Assembly (NCBI GenBank): GCA_964058805.1
Contig: CAXKVV010001000.1
Coordinates: 1-28,755, forward strand
Reading direction: 5' to 3'
Origin: Schoenoplectus triqueter
Taxonomy: Eukaryota; Streptophyta; Magnoliopsida; Poales; Cyperaceae
DNA length: 28,755 nucleotides
Positions within the stretch are counted from its first letter, which is position 1. Each line of letters opens with the position of its first letter. The position numbers and the translations under genes were made by a program. The notes below the pieces were generated by a model that worked only from the letters and a program-made list of their open reading frames with translations, was not told where the DNA came from and did not search any database. Below are positions 21,669-28,755 of the stretch, piece after piece.

Positions 21669-21811
21669 CCCCCGCCTCAAGCCGCTGCGTCGCCTCGCAC
21701 CGCTGCCTCGGCCCCGCCCCGCCTCGCGCCGCTGCCTCGGCCCCGCCCCGCCTCGCACCGCTACCTAGCCCCCGCCTCGCCCCTGCCTCGCCCCTGCCTT
21801 GCACCGCCGCA
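21665..21811. repeat. GC-rich minisatellite with 29-bp units
   Basis: Two exact-length 29-bp units (21711-21739 and 21740-21768) differ at three positions. They are flanked by degenerate shorter copies made of GCCTCGCACCGCTGCCTCG-like words. The block is over 70% GC in an AT-rich element and sits just where transposase homology ends. The minus-strand Ala/Gly/Arg-rich ORF here is a translation of the repeat. Confidence 0.9.
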
Positions 21812-22258
21812 ACACAGTAAATCATTTTTTGATTTTTTTTTCTCTTTTTAGACTCATATATGCTCAATGAACACATCCATTATACGAATGTATGATACGC
21901 TTAACACAAACAGATAAGAACTTATTGGCTTTTGTCTGTTTATTTTTCATTGTGCTTCCTTTGAAATTATCAGGGGTAATCATTACCATGTGTTGATTGC
22001 TAATATATAGGTCTACAGTGGTAGAACTAATAGGCATTGATGAGACGCATAGTTGTGGTTTTGAGAGGGAAAAGCATTAACATACAAGTGTTTTATCTAG
22101 TATTATACATTGTGTTCCTTTTAATTTTGTTGAGAAATTTTATTTTGATTTGATCAGTATTTTCCATTAAATGGCTTATATGTACAACATTGCGACGTGG
22201 AGTTTTTAATTATGAAATTCACTAATTTTTTTGGTAATTGGATTTTTTGAATGGAGAC
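21812..22258 (+). other. Spacer between the two CACTA genes
   Basis: AT-rich with no ORF of note. It probably holds the promoter and leader of the downstream gene; no specific element could be assigned. Confidence 0.4.
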
Positions 22259-22869
22259 ATGTCGTCGGATGAAAACGACCGACATGACGAGACTCAACAC
22301 TCGAAGGAAGAGTGTTCCTACAGCAAGAGATCGAGAGCGAACCTGCAGAAACTATTGCAAACGCCCCAGCACACAAGATACATCGAGTTTAGCGAGGAAG
22401 GTGTGCCTACCGGGCCAAGTAGGGCGAACTTTCAGGCACACCTCTCGTATGTGCCGAGGTCGCATCTGTCATGCACGGGTCACAAATGGAAGCAAGTCGA
22501 CCCCAAATTGAAGGACACGATGTGGAATGATGTGAAGGTATAACATTAGACATCTACAATTTATGTTTAACTTTCAACTCAGTTTTTGAATTTATAAGTC
22601 ACGATTCAATTGTTTTTTTGCAAAATGTTTGGAACATAAAGGATGACACACATAAACATCAGTGTTTGATAAGCATGGGCAATCTGTATCGAAACTGGAG
22701 GGGACATTTATACAGACAATTCATGTTGAAAGATCGAAGCCCATGTGACGAGTGGGGCATACTTGATTCGGATTGGGAAGAGTTCAAACTCGCGAAGCAA
22801 ACCTCGGAATTTTTGGTATAAATAAAAAACCTTGTTTGCTAATTTATGTTATATCTAACAACATATCTA

Positions 22870-22913
<44 letters not shown>

Positions 22914-24131
22914 TCATTTGTTTGATTCAATTAATTGAAGGCTTCAAGTGAGCGAGGGAAAAAGGCGGCCGCACAGAACAAAAACCCTCATAAGCTTGGG
23001 TCAGGTGGCTACAAATCCGCTGAGCCGAGTTGGGATAAGGACGAACTGATTTATTCGGTTTCGTCCTCGACAGGAATCAGTTATTCTGAGCACCCAAGAG
23101 CTTGGAGGTTTTTGAGGGGAAGAGCAAATAGAAAGAAGCAAGATGGGAAGCTCCATGTTCAAGGTCCCGAAGCGGAGGAGCTTCATAGGCGGCTAGTACG
23201 TTATTAGTTACATATTGTACTAATTAAAATTTAATAAAAGCTTGCAAGAAATGTGTGTACAACATATAATTTTTATTTTTTTTTGTAGGTGGAGAAGCTT
23301 GATGAGATGAAGTCGGGGTCTTTTATCGAGGACCGTTACAATGATGCTCTTTCCGTATCTATTGGGAAGCCTGAGCATCCCGGGAGGCTGAGGGGGCATT
23401 CGCAGGGGTACGTCACCATTAAAGATGTGTACGGAAAGGGCAAACGACGGAGTGACACCAATCACGATAGCTGCAACAAAAGATTTGAAAATGTAAGTAA
23501 TTCATATCAAATCATTTTTGCTATAAAATCTCACTGAATCTTCCTTGTCCTTGCAGCTCGAGGCCACACTACTACAACAACAAAAGCTGATCGAACAATT
23601 GACAGCGGCATTGCAGCATAACGGTACTAAAGACACTAATGTTGCATCCCCGTCTACTCAGCCTTCCCGTCCAACCACTCAGGTTAGCTCAAACCCACTC
23701 AATGGACAGATGTTGGACATTCAGGTAATCGCATAGATATTAAAATAGAATATACATGTAAATATATATATATATATATCGTGTTTTTGATTGTAGGATT
23801 AACTTAATTATTATAGGTTACCACACTATGCACCCTTCTTGTCGAGGTAGAGAATGAAACTGTACCGGTGGCACATGGTAAGGTGTTCCCGACCGTTCAG
23901 GGAGATGTCATTCACGGCTCTCCTCTCCCAGCAGATTGCTATAGGATACAGCTCACCATGGTCCTAGAGGGAGGCGGCAAGTACAAGGTGCCTATCCCAG
24001 CTGAGGAGGAGGAGGAGGAAGTGGAGAGGAATCATGGATACATTCTTGCATGGCCGAGACATTTGGTGCTTCTGTCCGGTCAGGTAATCAATTTTTTCAC
24101 TAAACTCGTAAATTTCCAAGCATGCACTGTT

Positions 24132-24173
<42 letters not shown>

Positions 24174-25589
24174 AATTATGTACAGGGGACACCCGAAAAG
24201 ACCCGAAAGATGGCCAAAAAAATAAAAAGCCCAAGGATAAGACGGCGCCAAGCGCGGGGTCCGAGATTGGGCCACAATCGCTGATTCCTGATGAAATCAT
24301 GGCCGGAAAGGCGAGTTATTATCATACTCTACACTCTGTTCTGATGTTCCAGCCGTCAGGTGATTTGTCAAGCTAATTGGGTCATTGATAATCGTTTCTA
24401 TTCTCTACAATTTATTTAACAATTGATTATCATTTCCCAGGTGAAACTCAGTTCACGCTAACTTTCCCCGTTGATTTGTTCCGTGTGTATGACAAGGGCA
24501 CAGAACCTTACCAAATGTTGCTAACCATGAATGAAATCATGGAAGTCTTCACGGATGATTGGGTCTCCACACAGACCATGCAGATTTGGTGTTGGTGAGT
24601 AATTTCAAAACAACTATCTCGATTGTTAATAATAATTTATTATATATGTGGTAACAATCGATATATGTATATGTATGTAGGTATTGCAAGAATTTGATGG
24701 ATTTCATTACCTACACGAGATTTAAGATTATGGATCCTATCTTGTGCTCACCTATACTAATGAATCTGGATCATGGTAAAACAACGACGAAATACGTGTT
24801 ACGAGTTGCAGAGTTTACGAAGGATGATGAATACATCTTTTTGCCGTATATACAGGAGTAAGAATTACTCGATCTTATTCTAAAACCCTAGTTAATTATC
24901 CTTTATATATATTTTGCATCTAATTAATAAGCCTTTAATTGTAGCAAACATTGGATTCTTCTTGTTGTGCATTATCATAGCTGCATATTATATTATGCGA
25001 ATTCAATGAACCTCATAGTCAATCATTCGGAGTTGACACTCAAGTTTGCTCTGAATGCGTAAGTATTCTTATACTTGTTCAATTTTCAAACATTTGTACA
25101 AATCTTAAAAATTCACTTGCAGGGGGTGCAAGCGTTATTGGCAACTGTGCAACTCAAGTAAACTTGTGGGAGTAAATGATCCATTGGATTTTCGACAGAT
25201 TCCGGTATGGTTACATATTATATAATTAGCGTTACGATTAATTATAATTAATAATTTCCTTGTACATTCATGCATAATTATGTGTATTAACCTATTATTG
25301 TTATATTTATAATTATTATTAGTGCCCTACACAACCTAGCGGCAATGAGTGCGGATATTATGTCATGCGGAACATGATTGAAATCATCAGAAATTATCCA
25401 TTAAATGGTTTTCCTAAGGTGAGTAGAAATAAAATATACATAATTAAATTTATTAGTTTTTTCAATATATATTTACATACTAATCATTTTTTCTTTTTTC
25501 AGAGCATCGAAACCTACAATCCTTTAACATCGACCGAGTACGAGGAAGTAAAAAAACTTTGGGTTGAGTTTGTGATTTCTTTGTTTTGA
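22259..25589 (+). CDS. CACTA second gene: Ptta/En-Spm-type transposase region fused to Ulp1-like (C48) protease
   Basis: Thirteen exons join in frame to about 747 residues: 22259-22537, 22624-22815, 22941-23195, 23289-23492, 23557-23724, 23817-24078, 24186-24359, 24441-24594, 24681-24857, 24945-25058, 25123-25204, 25323-25418 and 25503-25589. Most junctions are GT-AG; two are doubtful. At exon 2 the acceptor reads GCAA; the next AG (22640-22641) is in frame and skips six residues. At exon 6 the stronger donor after 24083 leads to a stop at 24282, while a GT at 24079 keeps the frame. Residues about 60-250 look like the Ptta/En-Spm family (HKWKQVDPKLKDTMWNDVK, NPHKLGSGGYKS), followed by a Gln-rich likely coiled coil. 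Exon 6 resembles DUF8039 (CTLLVEVENETVPVAHGKVF, IHGSPLPADCYR, WPRHLVLLSGQ). Residues 510-747 are Ulp1-like: His624 (DKHWILLV), Asn641 where Asp is expected, Gln691 and Cys697 (QPSGNECGYYVMR). Ulp1 enzymes cut SUMO-type conjugates; activity here is unproven. The start is the first ATG in frame. Confidence 0.85.
22869..22910. repeat. (TA)n microsatellite in intron 2
   Basis: A pure TA run lies within the intron 22816-22940. Similar runs lie in the introns at 23762-23780 and 24136-24170. Confidence 0.95.
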
Positions 25590-25794
25590 CATTTTTTTAT
25601 CAAGTTTTAATATTTTGTAAATATTTGTTATATTTTGTTATATTATGTGTATGTTAGATAAATTAGTTAATTAGATATAGTTAATTAGTAATTAAATATA
25701 GTTATTATTGTTTTTGTGAAAATGATGAAAATATTATATATGGCTAGCATATATGGGCTAGTCACAGAAATAAAAAGAACAATTTAAAAAAAAA
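25590..25794 (+). other. 3' flank of the protease gene
   Basis: AT-rich, with TTTGTTATATTTTGTTATATT and AATTAGATATAGTTAATTAG words. It probably contains the 3' UTR and polyadenylation region; no precise signal is assigned. Confidence 0.4.
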
Positions 25795-26270
25795 TTACAG
25801 CGGTTTTTACGAAGAAACCGCTGCAAAAGAATTTTAAAAAAATAAAATAAAAAACATTTACAGCGGTTTTTATGAAAAAACCGCTGCAAACATTTACATA
25901 AATAAAAAGAACAATTAAAAAAAACATTTTACAGCGGTTTTTACGAAGAAACCGCTGCAAACGAATTTAAAAAAAAATTACAGTAAAATAAATTTACAGC
26001 GTTTGTGCGAAACAACAGCTGCAAACATAATGTTACAGCGGTTTTTAAGGTAAAAACCGCTGTAAAAGGTTATATTTATAGCGGTTTTTACCTTAAAAAC
26101 CGCTGTCAATTTTATTTGGCAGCGGTTGTATATAAGAACCGCTGTAAACAGTTTGCAGCGGTTTTCAATAAAACCGCTGTTAAACTTTGCAGCGCTCCCA
26201 ATAACAGCGGTTGTACAACCGCTGCTAACTGGAGAAATAACCGCTGTAAAAGCCTATTTGTGGTGTAGTG
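25795..26270 (-). repeat. 3' subterminal palindrome array and terminal inverted repeat
   Basis: At least nine hairpin modules of the form ACAGCGGTTTTT...AAAACCGCTG lie at about 25795-25826, 25857-25891, 25928-25961, 25993-26025, 26033-26067, 26075-26110, 26118-26149, 26153-26184 and 26187-26230. They end in the terminal repeat 26242-26270. The outer modules are nearly continuous and the inner three are spaced 60-70 bp apart by A-rich DNA. These are candidate binding sites for the element-encoded end-binding protein. Confidence 0.9.
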
Positions 26271-26273
26271 GAT

Positions 26274-27031
26274 ATATATTATATATTGAGCGAACTTTTT
26301 ATTATGAACAATGCTGATTAATAATTCGAGGATACAATAACAACGAGAAAATAAATGTACTATTCAATTTTGAAACGATTTGTTGCGTCTTGTATTTAAT
26401 ATTGATTTAGTATTCTTATTAGTTATTATCAACTTCACGTCAAGCAATTCTTTTTTTTAATACATTTCAACCAAGAAATTTATCATTTCAGCAAGTTTTT
26501 ATAATTAATATATAATTTAATTAAATTTATTAAGCAAAATATCTGTCAAAATATTTTATTCAACAATGCATCACGAGCTTTTGCTCCGCTGTTATTATAC
26601 GTAGAGATATATAGCCCATCCAACACAGAATGAGAACTAGATCTTGATTTGTTTCATTTCTTATTTTATCCTAATTTTTAATTGATACACTAAAAGGTCT
26701 CTACCTTTTCTTGCCTCCTCACGCGCGTGTAATCTTCTTTTCTACACCATTGCAACGACTCTCAAATCCAGACCCCCCCACCCCCACCCCCAACACACAC
26801 ACTGACACACACACCTTTTTTCCTCTCTAAAGTGGGCTTTTGGTGCCAATTGTTTGTAGTATTATCCTCTCTCACCTTTTCTTTCTTTCGAAGACAATGC
26901 ACCCAACACCTTAAGTCCAATTGTGAGATTTAAGCAGAGAGATGTGAAAAGTGCAGCACTCAAAAAAACAAGCTACTAACCTCTGAAACTCGGTCAAGAC
27001 ACACACAAGCGATCGCGAAAATCAAAAAGCC
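26274..27031 (+). promoter_or_regulatory. Proximal promoter and 5' leader of the bHLH gene
   Basis: The 758 bp between the CACTA element's target duplication and the bHLH start codon. A perfect palindrome CACGCGCGTG lies at 26720-26729. A possible TATA element TATATAG lies near 26608. From 26690 on, the sequence is pyrimidine-rich, with a C-rich/(CA)n tract at 26771-26815. The ATG context is AAGCCATGAC. The transcription start is not determinable by eye. Confidence 0.55.
26771..26815. repeat. C-rich and (CA)n simple repeat in the leader
   Basis: A run of ACCCCCC-type units passes into CACACACA. Such tracts are length-variable. Confidence 0.9.
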
Positions 27032-28755
27032 ATGACACTAGAAACACTAGCCTCAAATGACCACCCAAACTTCCTCATATATGACACTATCAATGCCTCG
27101 CAAGCACTTCAAATTAACTACCCCACCTCCACGGCAAGCATATTGCTCAACAATGCTGAACTGGAGGCAGCTGGCAAGGTGAGTCTGGTTTGCGTGCCAC
27201 CAGTAAACACAATCCTAGCTGGCAGCACTGTAACCACTGAAGCACAGACAGCGGTGCCAAGCAGGAGGAAGAGGAGGCGGAGAGCAAGGACTTGCAAGAA
27301 TAAGGAGGATGCTGAGAGTCAACGGATGACGCACATTGCTGTTGAAAGGAACCGTCGGCGTCAGATGAATGAGTATCTGTCTGTGTTGCGGTCGCTCATG
27401 CCAGATTCATATATTCAAAGAGTATTTTTCTGATTCATCATTTTTATCTTAATTTACCTTTGATAAGTCTTCTTGTTTATATGTTTATTTTTTTGTGGGT
27501 CTTCATTCGAACGTTAATTCCGGGCATAATTAATTTTCTGAGCATGAATTGGGTACACAAGAAATGAGTTAGTTCTGTTATCCTTGAGCAAGAGTCATAC
27601 ATTTATACCGGCATCACTTCCATCTTCGGGCATTTTATCCTAATTTGCTCAAGCTTATAAGTTTGTTAAATTAAATATGAAATATATACTGAAAGGATAT
27701 TTCATTCAAAGTTTCAGTAATTTTAAGCACCATATATTTTTTTTAAGGTTAGTTCGTGATTAGTCAATACCAACTGATCATATATTAAACAAAATATGAA
27801 TTTTACAAAGCATCCATAAGTTCAACAAATTAAGTTTTTTTTTTGCAACAGATGAATAAAGGCAAGAATATATTGAGACACCCTAAATATTTTGAAACCC
27901 ATTTAATTAAGCAATATAATTTAAATATGTTTAGTAAAAAAATAGTTGTACTTTGTTGCTCAAACTTAAGCGGCATTGTTGCATTTTTGGCAAAATTCTT
28001 ATACAATTTTTTTGGACTTTTATTTTATAACATTTTATGCTTTTAGTATGGAAGAATTACTTTTTGCTGACTGTTGATTGAAAAAACCATACATGTCTAA
28101 AGGCATTCCTCTGATCCTTTTTAAATTCTCCCCTTGTCTCTTTCATGTTGGCTTCCAGAAAACATACGTTGCAGTTCATGGAGGGAATCTTTCCCTACAC
28201 AAGAAAAGCTAGGTTGTCATAACTCATATAAGTTCTTTATGAATAGTATTATTCTCTAACTACAGGACCAGCTTCCTCTGTTTACGTGATTTTTTTTTAT
28301 TAATAGATTTTTATATTAATGACTTTTATCTCAAGCATATAATATTCAATAAATATATGCTCAACTGGAAAGCAACTGATATTATCCACATTTATCAAAG
28401 TGCATTTAAGGCGGCCCCCAATCGTTACCTCATTAATAGCAAGTACTAATTCATTCTATATGTAATAGAGAATAACTTGTATAATTAATATTTTATGATT
28501 TTTCTGCTCAAGGGTGACCAAGCTTCGATTGTTGGTGGGGCAATTGATTTTGTGAAGGAGTTGGAGCAACTCCTCCAATCCCTAGAAGCCCAGAAGAGAG
28601 CACTCGTGCAAGAACAAAAAGCCACCAATCTTGCCGTTGATTGCAGTGACAATGCATCCATGTATGATGTCAACTCCCCACCATTTGCACAGTTCTTCTC
28701 CTATCCGCAATACATCTGGTGTCACGTGCCGAGAGATTGCCCCGTCCCGGCCGAG
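27032..28755 (+). CDS. Group Ia bHLH transcription factor, bHLH71-like (3' part beyond the window)
   Basis: Exon 1 is 27032-27421 (130 codons) and exon 2 starts at 28513 and runs off the window; the phase-0 intron is 27422-28512 (GT-AG). The N-terminus [20 protein letters not shown] matches the bHLH71-type start of group Ia. Residues 78-89 ([12 protein letters not shown]) are a likely nuclear localisation signal. The basic region and helix 1 are residues 97-125, with the His101-Glu105-Arg109 triad that reads G-box DNA. The loop spans the splice junction (YIQR|GDQ), and helix 2 is [20 protein letters not shown]. The sequence after it ([13 protein letters not shown]) is also typical of the group; the C-terminal ACT-like domain would follow. 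Arabidopsis relatives pair with FAMA in stomatal development; the role here is inferred. No break is visible in the part present. The CACTA element sits 761 bp upstream of the ATG. Confidence 0.93.
27422..28512 (+). other. Intron 1 of the bHLH gene
   Basis: AT-rich, starting GTATTT and ending CTCAAG. It holds no recognisable gene or transposon. The position, between the loop and helix 2, is usual for this family. The 67-codon ORF at 27843-28046 has no motif. Confidence 0.85.

Larger units (their letters stand above)
17908..26270 (+). mobile_element. CACTA (En/Spm) DNA transposon, complete, 8363 bp
   Basis: The element starts CACTACGCCAGAAAACACC and ends GCCTATTTGTGGTGTAGTG. The 29-bp ends match at 22 of 29 positions as inverted repeats. 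A perfect 3-bp target duplication, GAT, flanks it (17905-17907 and 26271-26273), as expected for CACTA elements. It has palindromic subterminal repeats at both ends, a TNP2-like transposase on the plus strand (broken) and a second plus-strand gene with a Ulp1-type protease domain (reading frame kept). The GAT copies are identical and the ends intact, so insertion is probably not ancient, but the transposase cannot act in cis. Mobility now would need a related active copy. Confidence 0.97.

Noticed and set aside
21601..21876. A minus-strand 91-codon ORF rich in Ala, Gly and Arg
   Set aside because: It is produced by the 29-bp GC-rich minisatellite.
17931..26250. Regularly repeated palindromes considered as a CRISPR array
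   Set aside because: The repeats vary in length, are joined without unique spacers of fixed size, and lie symmetrically inside CACTA ends of a plant transposon.
26005..26317. Plus-strand ORFs of 87 and 63 codons at the 3' end of the CACTA element
   Set aside because: They run through the palindromic subterminal repeats and are not genes.

Overview
The window is nuclear DNA from a flowering plant: AT-rich, gene-poor and packed with transposon remains (hAT, CACTA, LINE and foldback MITE types), with GT-AG introns and one plant-specific transcription-factor gene. I could not narrow the species.

Layout. 1-3.4 kb holds a decayed LINE reverse-transcriptase fragment, an ATT-rich microsatellite and a 533-bp hAT-type MITE with a perfect 8-bp target duplication. 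3.4-8.9 kb holds an 833-bp hAT-type element with GC-rich subterminal repeats, a probable third, degraded hAT-like element, a 76-bp tandem repeat, and an 831-bp hAT-type element nested inside a non-autonomous CACTA-like element. 8.9-12.1 kb is AT-rich DNA without a recognisable gene, apart from one foldback MITE. 12.1-15.1 kb is a cluster of related foldback elements separated by (TA)n and (GA)n tracts. 15.1-17.9 kb has two more foldback MITEs and no clear gene.

The main feature is a complete CACTA (En/Spm) transposon at 17908-26270 (8363 bp). It has CACTA...TAGTG ends, imperfect inverted repeats, a perfect GAT target duplication and dense arrays of palindromic ACAGCGG subterminal repeats. It carries two genes. 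The first is a TNP2/TNPD-like transposase broken by at least one frameshift and one in-frame stop. The second is a 13-exon gene that still reads through to about 747 residues and joins a Ptta/En-Spm-type transposase region, a DUF8039-like region and a Ulp1-type (C48) cysteine-protease domain. In that domain His, Gln and Cys are present but the catalytic Asp position is Asn. Between the element's 5' end and the transposase lies a striking set of hairpins, including a foldback of about 230 bp that probably sits in a leader intron.

The one host gene is a group Ia bHLH transcription factor at 27032-28755 (bHLH71-like, from the family of FAMA-interacting stomatal regulators), cut off by the window end. 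The CACTA element lies 761 bp upstream of its start codon, so it occupies the gene's distal promoter. The best candidates for something new are the protease-fusion gene kept open beside a dead transposase, and the leader hairpin.
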